Assembly (NCBI RefSeq): GCF_029870285.1
Contig: NZ_JACSYA010000007.1
Coordinates: forward strand, 62,001 to 126,000
Reading direction: 5' to 3'
DNA: 64,000 nucleotides
Source: Delftia sp. PS-11
Lineage (GTDB): Bacteria; Pseudomonadota; Gammaproteobacteria; Burkholderiales; Burkholderiaceae_C
The position numbers and the translations under genes were made by a program. Under the pieces are notes generated by a model that saw nothing but the letters and a program-made list of their open reading frames with translations, did no database searches and had not been told where the DNA came from. Shown one piece after another: positions 1 through 8,830 of this stretch (the first letter of the stretch is position 1; every line of letters starts with the position of its first letter).

Positions 1-449
1 GTCTGGGCCACAGTGCCGGCCGAGATGCCGGCCCAGCGCAGGCGCGCCAGCGCCACCTCGATGCTGCCTTCCTGGGTATTGCCCGCGCGCTCGTGCACGG
101 CGCGGCGGCGGATGTGGTGGCGGTCCTCGGCCAGGTTGGCAAGGTGGCTGAAGTAGGTGAAGGCGCGGATCACGCTCACCGTCTGGTCCGTGGTCAGTCC
201 CTTGAGCAGGCGCTTGAGGGTCTTGTCGGCGGTCTCGTCGGCATCGCGCCGGAAGCTCACGGACAGCTGGCGCACCTGCTCGATCAGCTCGAAGGCCGCC
301 ACGCCTTCCTGCTCGCGGATCACGTCGCCCAGGATGCGGCCCAGCAGGCGTATGTCCTCGATCAGCGGCAGGTCCTTGTCAGCCTTGCGTACGGGTTTGT
401 CATCGCGCCTGTCATCTCGCACAGTGCTCTTGCGGGGGGCGGTGGCCAT
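1..449 (-). CDS. ppc: Phosphoenolpyruvate carboxylase, N-terminal part (runs off the left edge)
   Basis: The first 149 residues of PEP carboxylase, the cytoplasmic enzyme that adds bicarbonate to PEP to make oxaloacetate and refill the TCA cycle. The frame is open to the edge, so most of the enzyme, including the catalytic core, lies outside. Family-typical strings are visible: [19 protein letters not shown] near residue 29 and [18 protein letters not shown] near residue 99. An AGGAG ribosome-binding site (458-462) sits 8 bases upstream of the chosen ATG. The gene is divergent from hemC across about 107 bp that must carry both promoters. Identification rests on recognising the conserved N-terminus and is strong. 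Confidence 0.93.
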   Translation of the reverse strand, partial: MATAPRKSTVRDDRRDDKPVRKADKDLPLIEDIRLLGRILGDVIREQEGVAAFELIEQVRQLSVSFRRDADETADKTLKRLLKGLTTDQTVSVIRAFTYFSHLANLAEDRHHIRRRAVHERAGNTQEGSIEVALARLRWAGISAGTVAQ

Positions 450-556
450 CAACGAGTCTCCTGGAATCGGTCAGAGTGTCGGGTTGCTTGGAGTCCGGGT
501 GCCGCTTTACTGCGGCGCAGCATGCTAGCATCCCCCGCCACTGCCCGAGACATCCG

Positions 557-1495
557 ATGAACACCAAATCACCTCTTCTTCCCCCTGTCGTCATCGCCAC
601 GCGCGAGAGCCAGCTGGCCATGTGGCAGGCCGAGCATGTGCAGGCGCTGCTGCGGGCCAGAGGCCATGAGGTGCGGTTGCTGGGCATGACCACCAAGGGC
701 GACCAGATACTGGACCGCACGCTGTCCAAGGTCGGCGGCAAAGGCCTGTTCGTCAAAGAACTGGAGGTCGCCCTGGAGGAAGGCCGCGCCGACATCGCCG
801 TGCACTCGCTCAAGGACGTTCCCATGGAGCTGCCCGAGGGCTTCGAGCTGGCCTGCGTGATGGAGCGCGAAGATCCGCGCGATGCCTTTGTGTCGCCACG
901 CTATGCCACGCTGGACGAACTGCCGCAGGGCGCCGTGGTCGGCACATCGAGCCTGCGCCGCCAGGCGCTGCTGCAGGCGCTGCGTCCCGATCTCAGGATA
1001 GAGCCGCTGCGCGGCAACGTGAACACCCGCCTGCGCAAGCTCGACGAAGGCCAGTACGACGCCATCGTGCTGGCGGCCGCCGGCCTGATGCGCCTGGGCA
1101 TGGCCGACCGTATCCGGGCGAAATTCGCGCCGGCCGAGATGCTGCCCGCCGCAGGCCAGGGCGCGCTGGGCATCGAGGTGCGCGGCGAACGCCAGGATCT
1201 GATCGACGCGCTGGCTCCGCTGGCCCACCGCGCCACCTGGCTCACGGTCACAGCCGAGCGCGCTGTCAGCCGCTGCATGGGCGGCAGCTGCTCCATGCCG
1301 CTGGCGGCACACGGCACATTCGAGGGCGGCGTACTGCGCATGGATGCGGCCTGGGGTGACCCCGAAGGCCGCCTGCCCCTGGTGCGCGTGCACGACAGCG
1401 CCCCCGTTGCCGACTTCGCCTCGGCGCAGGCCCTGGGCCAGCGGGTCGCCGCACTGCTGCAGGCCGCTGGCGCCCAGCCGGCCAGCGCCGCCTAG
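557..1495 (+). CDS. hemC: Porphobilinogen deaminase (hydroxymethylbilane synthase)
   Basis: A 312-residue cytoplasmic enzyme that joins four porphobilinogens into hydroxymethylbilane for heme and siroheme. Family hallmarks are the N-terminal [17 protein letters not shown], the [17 protein letters not shown] segment, [11 protein letters not shown], the [19 protein letters not shown] stretch and the cysteine of SRCMGGSC that carries the dipyrromethane cofactor. An in-frame extension reaches upstream to 476 but would overlap the divergent promoter region. The ATG at 557 gives the family length. It is the first gene of a hemC-hemD-hemX-hemY run, with only 14 bases to the ATG chosen for hemD. Confidence 0.97.
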   Translation: MNTKSPLLPPVVIATRESQLAMWQAEHVQALLRARGHEVRLLGMTTKGDQILDRTLSKVGGKGLFVKELEVALEEGRADIAVHSLKDVPMELPEGFELACVMEREDPRDAFVSPRYATLDELPQGAVVGTSSLRRQALLQALRPDLRIEPLRGNVNTRLRKLDEGQYDAIVLAAAGLMRLGMADRIRAKFAPAEMLPAAGQGALGIEVRGERQDLIDALAPLAHRATWLTVTAERAVSRCMGGSCSMPLAAHGTFEGGVLRMDAAWGDPEGRLPLVRVHDSAPVADFASAQALGQRVAALLQAAGAQPASAA

Positions 1496-1509
1496 GCCGC
1501 GTGCCGGCC

Positions 1510-2319
1510 ATGGCGCACCGCGTTCTCGTCACACGCCCGGCCCACGACGCAGTGGCATGGGTCGGCGCGCTGCAAGGCCATGGCCTGCAGGCACAGGCCC
1601 TGCCCCTGATGGCCATCGGCCCCTGCCAGGGTGAAAGCCAGCGGCAGGCACTGCTGGCGGCCCGTGCCACGTTGCTGGCAGGCCAAGGCTACCGGGCGGT
1701 GATGTTTGTCAGCGGCAACGCCGTCCAGCACTTCTTCGGCCCCGGCACGGCACGGATGCCGCAGTCCACCCGGGCCTGGACGCCCGGGCCCGGCACAGCG
1801 CAAGCCTTGCGGGCGCTGGGCATACCGGCGCAGCAGATCGACGGCCCGCCGCCAGATGCCGCCCAGTTCGAGTCGGAGACACTGTGGCAATGCGTGCACA
1901 CGCAGATCCATGCCGGGGACCGGGTGCTCATCGTACGCGGCGACAGCCCGGCGGACGCGCCGGCACAGGCTCCGGCGACAGCCGGCGCAGGGCGCGACTG
2001 GCTGGCAGCACGCCTTCGCGAAGCCGGAGCACAGGTCGAGCTGCTGGCGGTCTACCAGCGCCAGTTGCCTGCATGGGATGCTGCGCAGCAGCAATTGGCA
2101 CGGCAAGCCGCGGAGGACGGCACGGTCTGGCTGTTCAGCAGTTCGGAGGCCGTTGCCAACCTGCAACAGCTCATGCCGGAGCAATCCTGGAACCATGCGC
2201 AAGCGCTCGCTACGCATGAACGCATCGCAGCACGGGCAAAGCACCTGGGCTTTGGATATGTCAAACAATGCCGTCCCGCGCTGGAGGACGTGGTTGCGTC
2301 GATAGAATCGACGCCATGA
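1510..2319 (+). CDS. hemD: Uroporphyrinogen-III synthase
   Basis: About 269 residues. The enzyme cyclises hydroxymethylbilane to uroporphyrinogen III with inversion of ring D. This family has little sequence conservation; the N-terminal VLVTRPAHDAVAWVGAL, the FVSGNAVQHFF segment and the C-terminal WLFSSSEAVANLQQL fit it, and position directly after hemC makes the call firm. Two starts are possible: GTG at 1501 (adding MPA) or ATG at 1510; the ATG is preferred because it brings the protein straight to the conserved VLVTRP strand. The stop overlaps the start of hemX (ATGA), implying translational coupling. Confidence 0.9.
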   Translation: MAHRVLVTRPAHDAVAWVGALQGHGLQAQALPLMAIGPCQGESQRQALLAARATLLAGQGYRAVMFVSGNAVQHFFGPGTARMPQSTRAWTPGPGTAQALRALGIPAQQIDGPPPDAAQFESETLWQCVHTQIHAGDRVLIVRGDSPADAPAQAPATAGAGRDWLAARLREAGAQVELLAVYQRQLPAWDAAQQQLARQAAEDGTVWLFSSSEAVANLQQLMPEQSWNHAQALATHERIAARAKHLGFGYVKQCRPALEDVVASIESTP

Positions 2320-3446
2320 GCTCCCAAGCCGCGCAAGACCGCCCCACCCCACAGGACACACCGTCGGCAGCCCCTGCTGCCGACTTCGCGGCGGGCTCGG
2401 CCCAGAGCGCCTCGTCCCAGGGCAGCGCGCAGCCGGGCGCGCCCGTGCTGCTCTACGCCACAGGCGCTGTCGCCGTGGCCGCACTGGTGGCGTGCGGCAT
2501 GCTCTGGCAGCGCCTGGGCAATATCCAGGAACAACTGGCCCGCCAGTCGGCGCAGTCCGGCGCCCAGTCGGTTGAGGCGCGCACCCTGGCGCGTGATGCC
2601 CAGGATCTGGCGCGAGACAGCGCTGCCCGCACCTCGGTGATGGAGGCACGCCTGGCAGAACTGTCGCTGCAGCGCACCCAGCTCGACGAACTGCTGCAGA
2701 GCATGTCGCGCTCGCGCGACGAAAACCTGGTCGTGGACATCGAGTCGTCGGTGCGCCTGGCACAGCAGCAGGCAGAGCTGTCAGGCAGCCTGCAGCCGCT
2801 GGTGGCAACGCTCAGGAACGCGCGCCAGCGCATCGAGCGCACGGCACAGCCACGGCTGGCGCCGGTGCTGCGCGCACTGGACCGCGACCTGGACCGCCTG
2901 TCGCGCATGAGCGTCACCGACACGGCAGGGCTGCTGACCCGCATCGAAGACCTGGTGCGCCAGGTCGACGACATGCCTGTGCGCAATGCCGTGGCACAGC
3001 CGCGCGCCAGCCGCCACCAGGGTACCCAGTCACATGCGGTCAAATCCATAGACGGCGGGCCCACGCAGTGGAGCTGGTGGCAGGAATGGGCCGCGCGCGG
3101 CTGGACTGCCGTGCGCGAAGAAGCCGAGGATCTGGTGCGCGTCAGCCGCATCGACCAGCCGGACGCCATCCTCATGGCGCCCGAGCAGGCGTACTTCCTG
3201 CGCGAGAACCTCAAGCTCAAGCTGCTCAACGCGCGGCTGGCCCTGCTGTCACGGCAATGGGATGCGGCACGGGCCGACCTGGCATCCTCCAGCTCGGCAG
3301 TGAGCAAATACTTCGAGCCCGCCAGCCGCCGCACGCAGGCGGTACAGGCCCAGCTGCAGCAGATCCAGGCCAATCTGCGCACTGCCGAACAGCCAGCGCT
3401 CAACGAGACCCTGGCCGCCCTGGCCACGGCCGCAGCAGGCCGCTGA
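2316..3446 (+). CDS. hemX: HemX, uroporphyrinogen-III C-methyltransferase-like membrane protein
   Basis: A 376-residue inner-membrane protein of the HemX family found with hemCD in proteobacteria. A low-complexity Ala/Ser/Gln N-terminus of about 40 residues is followed by one transmembrane segment (about residues 43-63), then a long periplasmic region rich in predicted coiled coil (heptad-like stretches around residues 70-180) and a C-terminal domain containing EQAYFLRENLKLKLLNARLAL, typical of HemX. The methyltransferase label in databases is inherited and there is no SAM-binding motif here. HemX/HemY are thought to organise late heme synthesis. ATG at 2316 overlaps the hemD stop. Confidence 0.9.
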   Translation: MSSQAAQDRPTPQDTPSAAPAADFAAGSAQSASSQGSAQPGAPVLLYATGAVAVAALVACGMLWQRLGNIQEQLARQSAQSGAQSVEARTLARDAQDLARDSAARTSVMEARLAELSLQRTQLDELLQSMSRSRDENLVVDIESSVRLAQQQAELSGSLQPLVATLRNARQRIERTAQPRLAPVLRALDRDLDRLSRMSVTDTAGLLTRIEDLVRQVDDMPVRNAVAQPRASRHQGTQSHAVKSIDGGPTQWSWWQEWAARGWTAVREEAEDLVRVSRIDQPDAILMAPEQAYFLRENLKLKLLNARLALLSRQWDAARADLASSSSAVSKYFEPASRRTQAVQAQLQQIQANLRTAEQPALNETLAALATAAAGR

Positions 3447-3461
3447 GGCAGGGAGACAAAC

Positions 3462-4757
3462 ATGCGCGCAGCATTGTGGTTGATCGGTTTGTTCGGCATG
3501 GCCGTTGCGGCCGCCCTGTTCGCCGGCTCCAACCAGGGCACGGTGACCCTGTTCTGGGCGCCCTATCGGCTGGATCTGTCGCTGAATCTGGCGATTGTCC
3601 TGATCGTGCTGACCTTCGTGCTGCTGTACGCAGCGCTGCGCGCGCTGTCCGCGATGCTGCGCATGCCGCAGCAGGCGCGGCGCTGGCGCCAGCAGCAAAA
3701 GGAGCGCGCCATGCACCAGAGCCTGCTCGAAGCGCTGTCGCACCTGCAGGCAGGCCGCTTCCTGCGCGCGCGCAAGTCCGCACTGGCCGCACTGGCCATG
3801 GAAGAATCCCTGGCCCAGGCCCATGCCGCCGTACCGCACGGCGCGCGCCTGCGCGCCGCTGCCAACATGGTCGCCGCCGATGCCTCGCACGCGCTGCAGG
3901 ACAGCCCGCAGCGCGACGCCCACTGGCGCGAAGTGCTGGCCAACGCCCCGGCACACGAACAGGAAGTGCGTGAAGGCGCACAGATGCGCGCTGCGCGCTG
4001 GGCCCTGGACGACCGCGATGCGCCCGATGCGCTGCGCCGCCTGGCCGAACTGCCCCAGGGCGCGGCGCGGCGCACGATTGCGCTGCGCATCCGCCTGAAA
4101 GCCTCGCGCCTGGCGGGCCAGACCGCGACGGCGCTGGACACGGCCCGCCTGCTGGCCAAGCACCGCGCCTTCTCGCCGGCTGCCGCCGCCAGCGTGGTAC
4201 GCGGCCTGGTGCTGGAGAGCATCAACGATGCACGCGACACCACGCAGCTGCAGCAGTTCTGGCTGTCTCTGGACAGCGCCGAGCGTGCCATGCCCGAGAT
4301 TTCGCTGCCGGCGGCCTCGCGCCTCATGGCACTGGGCGGCGAGCCAGCGCAGGCCCGGGCCTGGCTGCAGCCCGTCTGGGAACACCTGCTCGGCCATGCC
4401 GGCCCGCGCCGGGACAGCCATCTGCCGCGACTGGTCCAGGCGCTCGAAGACTGCCTGGATGACCTGGACAGCGCATGGCTGGCCCGCATCGAGGAAGCGG
4501 CCAACGCCCAGCCGCGCGAGCCGCGCCTGCAATACCTGGCAGGCATGGCCTGCGTGCAGCGCCAGCTCTGGGGCAAGGCGCAGCAGCTGCTGCTGCGCGC
4601 CGCGCCCCATCTGCAGGAGCCGGGGCTGCGCACACGGGCCTGGCAGCGCCTGGCGCTGATGGCGGAGCACCGGGGCGACACCCAGGCAGCAGCCGATGCC
4701 TGGAAACAGGCCGCGCAGGCCGTGGTCGTGCTGCCCGCCAACCCTGCACGCACCTGA
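3462..4757 (+). CDS. hemY: HemY-family heme biosynthesis membrane protein
   Basis: A 431-residue protein with two N-terminal membrane spans (about residues 3-21 and 40-62), then an Ala/Arg-rich region of tetratricopeptide-like helices. Family markers are FAGSNQGTVTLFWAPYRLDLS between the spans and ALLAMEESLAQAH-like TPR helices further on. HemY of this type has no flavin site; it is not the protoporphyrinogen oxidase called HemY in Bacillus. It starts 15 bases after hemX and ends the operon. After its stop there are about 218 bases without a gene before the cytochrome b561 start. Confidence 0.9.
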   Translation: MRAALWLIGLFGMAVAAALFAGSNQGTVTLFWAPYRLDLSLNLAIVLIVLTFVLLYAALRALSAMLRMPQQARRWRQQQKERAMHQSLLEALSHLQAGRFLRARKSALAALAMEESLAQAHAAVPHGARLRAAANMVAADASHALQDSPQRDAHWREVLANAPAHEQEVREGAQMRAARWALDDRDAPDALRRLAELPQGAARRTIALRIRLKASRLAGQTATALDTARLLAKHRAFSPAAAASVVRGLVLESINDARDTTQLQQFWLSLDSAERAMPEISLPAASRLMALGGEPAQARAWLQPVWEHLLGHAGPRRDSHLPRLVQALEDCLDDLDSAWLARIEEAANAQPREPRLQYLAGMACVQRQLWGKAQQLLLRAAPHLQEPGLRTRAWQRLALMAEHRGDTQAAADAWKQAAQAVVVLPANPART

Positions 4758-4975
4758 GCGCGCAGCGGGCACGCTGCAGCAAGACAGCCCGGAACCGGCT
4801 GACAGCGCCGTTCATCTTTTTTGAATAGCGCCATCAATCTCGCTGAACTCTTTTGAGTTTCCCGCTTCCTACACTGCGAACTGTTGTGCAGTGCACCAGG
4901 GCATCGCCCGGCGCACAGCCTGCGCATCCCCATGAGGCCCTCGGCGGCCTTGTGGACCCACTCTGCCTCGCACCC

Positions 4976-5566
4976 ATGTCAAAAAAACGAATTCCGCAGT
5001 CCACTGCGCCTGAACGCTATACCGGCCTCGCCATGGCCGCCCACTGGCTGCTGGCCCTGGGTCTGATCGCCGCGCTGGCCCTGGGCTGGTACATGACGGG
5101 ACTGCCCTTTTCCCCTTCGCGCCTGAAGCTGTACAACTGGCACAAATGGCTGGGCGTCAGCCTGCTGGCCCTGAGCCTGCTGCGCCTGCTGTGGCGCCTG
5201 ACCCACCGCCCGCCCGAGCTGCCCGCAGCCATCTCGCGCGCCATGCCCCGCTGGCAGCACTGGGCGCACCATGGCACACACCATGCCATGTACCTGCTGT
5301 TCTTTGCCGTGCCGCTGCTGGGCTGGGCCTACAGCTCGGCCGCAGGTTTTCCCATCGTCTTTCTGGGCCTGCTTCCTCTGCCCGACTTCGTGGGCGCAGA
5401 CCCGGCACTGGCCTCGGCGATCAAGCCGCTGCATGGCGCCGCCGCCTGGGCACTGGTCGCGCTCATTGCCATGCATGTGGGCGCAGCACTCAAGCACCAG
5501 TTCATCGACCGCGATGGCCTGATCTGGCGCATGCTGCCGGGCCACTCCCGGCCGGGCCGCCCCTGA
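4976..5566 (+). CDS. Cytochrome b561 family membrane protein
   Basis: A 196-residue, four-helix diheme cytochrome b of the bacterial b561 (CybB/YceJ-like) type in the inner membrane, where it passes electrons between quinol and soluble or periplasmic partners. Helices lie near residues 20-42, 56-76, 98-125 and 150-172. Candidate heme histidines are in MAAHWLLAL, YNWHKWLG, HHGTHHAMYL and AMHVGAALKHQFID. Codon-perfect extension upstream to 4853 lacks membrane character, so the ATG at 4976 is chosen. It lies about 100 bases upstream of two yceI genes, a grouping also known in E. coli (yceJ-yceI). Confidence 0.9.
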   Translation: MSKKRIPQSTAPERYTGLAMAAHWLLALGLIAALALGWYMTGLPFSPSRLKLYNWHKWLGVSLLALSLLRLLWRLTHRPPELPAAISRAMPRWQHWAHHGTHHAMYLLFFAVPLLGWAYSSAAGFPIVFLGLLPLPDFVGADPALASAIKPLHGAAAWALVALIAMHVGAALKHQFIDRDGLIWRMLPGHSRPGRP

Positions 5567-5668
5567 CCGGGCCGCCCCTGGGCAGCCCTCACCACCTTGC
5601 GCCGTGGCCGGCGGCAGAAACCCGCCACGGCTTCCCCCAACCTCCGTTTCCGACCCTGGAGTCCTGTC

Positions 5669-6241
5669 ATGCGCTTTTCCACCACCCTGACCGCACTGGC
5701 CCTGGCCACCACTGCATTGACCGCCACTGCGGCTTTCGCCGAGCAGAAGCTGGTGCCCGCACAGAGTGCCGTGAACTTCACGGCCAAGCAGATGGGCGTC
5801 CCCCTGCAGGGCCATTTCAAGAAATTCGACGCCCAGGTCCAGTTCGACACGGCCAGGCCCGAGGCCAGCAAGATCCGCTTCACCGTGGACACCGGCAGCG
5901 CCACCATGGGCGCCAAGGAAACCGATGCCGAACTGCCCAAGGCAGAGTGGTTCAACATCGCCAAGTTCCCGCAGGCCAGCTTCGACTCCACAGCAGTCAA
6001 GGCGCTGGGCGGCGGCAAGTTCCAGGTCGATGGCAAGCTCACCATCAAGGGCCAGGCGCAGAACGTCAGCATGCCCGTGCAGCTGACCCAGTCCGGTGCC
6101 ACGACCACGGCCGCAGGCACGCTGGCGCTCAAGCGCCTGCAGTTCAAGATCGGCGAAGGCGACTGGAGCGACACCTCCATGGTGGCCGACGAAGTCCAGG
6201 TCCAGTTCAAGCTGGCGCTGACGGGTGTGGGCAAGCTCTGA
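5669..6241 (+). CDS. YceI family periplasmic protein (first copy)
   Basis: A 190-residue secreted lipocalin-like protein. The signal peptide spans about residues 1-24, ending in TAAFAEQ. The mature part shows the YceI pattern: AVNFTAKQMGVPLQGHFKKF, ETDAELPKAEWFNIAKFPQA and DGKLTIKGQAQNVSMPV. Structures of the family bind polyisoprenoids such as ubiquinone precursors; the actual ligand here is unknown. The start at 5669 is the only one giving a clean signal peptide. It sits between the b561 gene and a second yceI and is probably cotranscribed with both. Confidence 0.92.
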   Translation: MRFSTTLTALALATTALTATAAFAEQKLVPAQSAVNFTAKQMGVPLQGHFKKFDAQVQFDTARPEASKIRFTVDTGSATMGAKETDAELPKAEWFNIAKFPQASFDSTAVKALGGGKFQVDGKLTIKGQAQNVSMPVQLTQSGATTTAAGTLALKRLQFKIGEGDWSDTSMVADEVQVQFKLALTGVGKL

Positions 6242-6291
6242 CCTGCATTCACGCAACCGTTTTCCATTCCATCCAACCCAGGAGTTTTTCC

Positions 6292-6870
6292 ATGCGATCT
6301 ACCGTTTTTGCCCTGGCCCTCGCCGGCCTGTTCGCCACTGCTGCCCAGGCCGCTCCCGCGACCTACGCCATCGATCCCACCCATACCTTCGCCAACTTCG
6401 AGATCGACCACAACGGCGCGGCCACCAACCGCGTGCGCTTCGACAAGAAGAGCGGCACCGTCGAATTCGACCGCGAAGCCAAGACCGGCAAGGTCGAGGT
6501 CGTGCTGGACATGGATTCGCTGAGTTCGGGCACCGCCGCTTTCGACAAGCACCTCAAGAGCGCCGACATCTTCAACGTGGTCAAGTTCCCCCAGGCCAAA
6601 TTCGTCTCGGACAAGTTCGTCTTTGACGGCGACAAGCTCAAGGAAGTCACGGGCCAGCTGACCATCCTGGACAAGACCCAGCCCGTGACCATCAAGGCCA
6701 ACAAGTTCAGCTGCTACCCCAACGCCATGCTGCAAAAGCGCGAAACCTGCGGCGGCGACTTCGAGGCCGTCATCGACCGCACCGCCTTCGGCGTGAACTA
6801 CGGCGTGGACTATGGCTTTCCCAAGCAAGTGCGCCTGGTGCTGACCATCGAAGCCGTCAAGCAGCAGTAA
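6292..6870 (+). CDS. YceI family periplasmic protein (second copy)
   Basis: A 192-residue YceI protein with a signal peptide cleaved about residue 20 (AAQAAPA). The mature part begins TYAIDPTHTFANFEIDHNG, the standard YceI opening, and keeps the SGTAAFDKHLKSADIFNVVKF segment. Unlike the first copy it has two cysteines about 15 residues apart near residues 143 and 157 (SCYPNAMLQKRETCGG), which could form a disulfide. The two copies are clearly diverged paralogues rather than a recent duplication. AGGAG lies about 8 bases before the ATG. The gene converges on the AraC gene at 6894. Confidence 0.93.
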   Translation: MRSTVFALALAGLFATAAQAAPATYAIDPTHTFANFEIDHNGAATNRVRFDKKSGTVEFDREAKTGKVEVVLDMDSLSSGTAAFDKHLKSADIFNVVKFPQAKFVSDKFVFDGDKLKEVTGQLTILDKTQPVTIKANKFSCYPNAMLQKRETCGGDFEAVIDRTAFGVNYGVDYGFPKQVRLVLTIEAVKQQ

Positions 6871-6873
6871 TCG

Positions 6874-6893
6874 GGCTGCCGGCGGGGGCAGCC
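6874..6893. terminator. Short hairpin between convergent yceI and araC-type genes
   Basis: A 7-bp perfect stem, GGCTGCC / GGCAGCC, with a six-base loop fills the 23-base gap between two convergent genes. There is no T tract on either side, so it would be a weak or factor-assisted terminator at best. Confidence 0.4.
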
Positions 6894-7823
6894 TCAGGCA
6901 CGCGACAGGCGTTCGAGCTGCTGCACCCGGTAGGCATGCGGGCTCACGCCCGCGTGCTTGCGGAAGAACCGGCCGAAATAGCACTCGTCCTCGAAGCCCA
7001 GGCCGCTGGCAATCTGCTTGATGCTGGCGTTGGTGTAGATCAGCTCGCGCTGGGCCTCGACCAGCACGCGCTCGTTGATCAGTTCCATGCTGGACTTGCC
7101 CAGGCTTTCCCGCGTCAGCCGGGACAGCTGGCCAGCGCTGATGCCCAGCTGCGCGGCATACTGCGCCACGCCCCAGCGGCGGCGCATGTTCTCGTCAATC
7201 AGGTTCCTGAATTTCTCCAGCTGGCGCGCCTTGCGCGAGTGCACGGGCCAGACGGCGCAGGCCTGGGTTTCCTGCAGGCGCGCCACCTGCACCAGCAGCG
7301 CGGTGATGAGCGACAGGCCAGCCGCCACCTGCCCTGAGGCGCCCAGGCGCCACTCCCTCTCAATGCCCTGGTACACCGGCATCAGGCCGGCGGTATAGCG
7401 GCCCTGCTCGGGCAGGTTGATCGCCAGCGGACGGCGCAGCACCTGCAGCAGCTCAGGCATGACGATCTGCGCCATGGCCTCCAGCGGCTTTTGCGCCGCC
7501 GTCACCACCACGCCATTGACCTGGGGGTTGAAGCCGAAGCCGTGCACGCGCCCGGCCGGCACCACGACCAGCGCAGGCGCGCGCAGGGGCCAGCGCACAT
7601 CATCGAGCAAGGCGTGGCCCTGGCCTTCGGTCATGTAGAGGATCTGGATCAGCGACTGGTGCTCGTGCGGATCGATCTCCCAGCCATACAGCGGAGAGCG
7701 CTCAGGGATCCACTCGAAATTGAACATGTTGCTGCCACCCGCCGGCGCGTTGTCGCCATACATGGCGTAGTTGGGTATGCGGCGTGTGCGGCTGCTCGAA
7801 GCACGGGACTGGGAACGGGACAT
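6894..7823 (-). CDS. AraC family transcriptional regulator of the adjacent catabolic operon
   Basis: A 309-residue regulator. The N-terminal half is a cupin-like ligand-sensing domain (PHEHQSLIQILYMTEGQGHAL, then PALVVVPAGRVHGFGF). The last 100 residues are a double helix-turn-helix DNA-binding domain (VAQYAAQLGISAGQLSRLTR and IASGLGFEDECYFGRFFRKH). It is divergent from the SDR-flavoenzyme operon at 7981 and so is its likely regulator. A pair of near-identical 14-base direct repeats lies in and next to the shared promoter region (7823-7836, 7887-7900). The general layout resembles PobR-type AraC activators of aromatic catabolism, but the inducer cannot be read from sequence. Confidence 0.9.
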   Translation of the reverse strand: MSRSQSRASSSRTRRIPNYAMYGDNAPAGGSNMFNFEWIPERSPLYGWEIDPHEHQSLIQILYMTEGQGHALLDDVRWPLRAPALVVVPAGRVHGFGFNPQVNGVVVTAAQKPLEAMAQIVMPELLQVLRRPLAINLPEQGRYTAGLMPVYQGIEREWRLGASGQVAAGLSLITALLVQVARLQETQACAVWPVHSRKARQLEKFRNLIDENMRRRWGVAQYAAQLGISAGQLSRLTRESLGKSSMELINERVLVEAQRELIYTNASIKQIASGLGFEDECYFGRFFRKHAGVSPHAYRVQQLERLSRA

Positions 7824-7836
7824 GCATGAAATGTCC
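7823..7836 (+). promoter_or_regulatory. Direct repeat 1, candidate AraC-type operator
   Basis: TGCATGAAATGTCC overlaps the first base of the AraC-type gene. It matches the repeat at 7887-7900 at 12 of 14 positions, 64 bases apart, about six helical turns. Direct repeats on one face of the helix are the usual arrangement for AraC-family dimers. This is inference; no footprint is known. Confidence 0.5.
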
Positions 7837-7886
7837 TGGCAGGCACGCAGTCCGTCGCATAGGGATTACCCGTTGAGCGACTTTGA

Positions 7887-7900
7887 TGCACGAAACGTCC
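7887..7900 (+). promoter_or_regulatory. Direct repeat 2, candidate AraC-type operator
   Basis: TGCACGAAACGTCC, the partner of the repeat at 7823-7836, lies 81 bases upstream of the SDR start. It is where an activator would be expected to touch RNA polymerase for the rightward operon. Confidence 0.5.
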
Positions 7901-7980
7901 AATTCTTGGCGTGAATTGTCAAAGGCCAGGACGGCACATGACTTCGAGAATGCGGCTCTTCGGATTCAAGGGGAGTCGCT

Positions 7981-8811
7981 ATGACAATCGAAACAGGCCC
8001 GGCCCACTGGCTGCGGCTGCAGGACAGGGTTTGCGTGGTAACGGGCGCCGCCAGCGGAATCGGCAGGGCGATTGCCGAGGTGCTGGCGGCACAGGGCGCC
8101 CGCCTGGCCCTTCTGGACCGCAACGCCCAGCTGCTGGAGGACGTGGCCCGGCAGTTGGGCACGCATGAGCGGCCAGCCATTGCCGTGCCCTGCGACACCG
8201 CCAGCGAGGACCAGCTGCAGCAGGCAGCGCTGCGCGTGGAGCGGGAGCTGGGAGCGGCCCAGACCCTGGTGAACAACGCCGGCGTGCTGCGCGCCGGCTC
8301 GCTGGGCGCCCTGGCGCTCGATGACTGGAACCTGGTGCTGTCCGTGGACCTCACGGGCTACTGGCTGACCGCCCGCGCCTTTGGCGCCCAGCTGCGCGCG
8401 CACCGGCACAACGAAGGCGCCAGCATGGTGCATGTGGCCTCGATCGCCGGGCATTTTCCGCAAAGCCACAGCGGCGCCTACAGCGCGGCCAAGGCCGGCG
8501 TCTGCCTGCTGTCGCGCCAGCTGGCTGTGGAGTGGGGAGAGGATGCGGTGCGCAGCAACGTGGTCTGCCCCGGCATGATACGCACGCCGCTGTCCGCAGA
8601 CTTCTATGCCCAGCCCGGGGTCGAACAGGCCCGTGCCGCCGCAACGGCCAGCGGCCGCGTGGGCGAACCGCAGGACATCGCCCACGTGGCGGCCTTTCTG
8701 GCGAGCCAGCGCTCTGCCTACGTGAATGCGGCCGAGATCCTGGTCGATGGCGGCATGTCGTCCAAGCTGATGGACATGGTGCCCCGCCCCGGATTCAGCC
8801 CGGCCCGCTGA
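7981..8811 (+). CDS. Short-chain dehydrogenase/reductase (SDR)
   Basis: A 276-residue classical SDR. The NAD(P)-binding TGAASGIG begins at residue 21, LVNNAG follows in mid-protein, and the catalytic triad Ser154, Tyr167, Lys171 is intact (Y-x-x-x-K in YSAAKAG). The C-terminus has the family's DGGMS. An acidic residue after the second strand (LLDRN) suggests NAD(H) rather than NADP(H). It leads an operon followed by a flavin dehydrogenase (19 bases later), a NIPSNAP protein, a Bug receptor and a porin, so it probably oxidises or reduces an alcohol/ketone intermediate of the same pathway. The substrate is not known. Confidence 0.93.
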   Translation: MTIETGPAHWLRLQDRVCVVTGAASGIGRAIAEVLAAQGARLALLDRNAQLLEDVARQLGTHERPAIAVPCDTASEDQLQQAALRVERELGAAQTLVNNAGVLRAGSLGALALDDWNLVLSVDLTGYWLTARAFGAQLRAHRHNEGASMVHVASIAGHFPQSHSGAYSAAKAGVCLLSRQLAVEWGEDAVRSNVVCPGMIRTPLSADFYAQPGVEQARAAATASGRVGEPQDIAHVAAFLASQRSAYVNAAEILVDGGMSSKLMDMVPRPGFSPAR

Positions 8812-8830
8812 CCCCCGGGAGGCACAAGCA

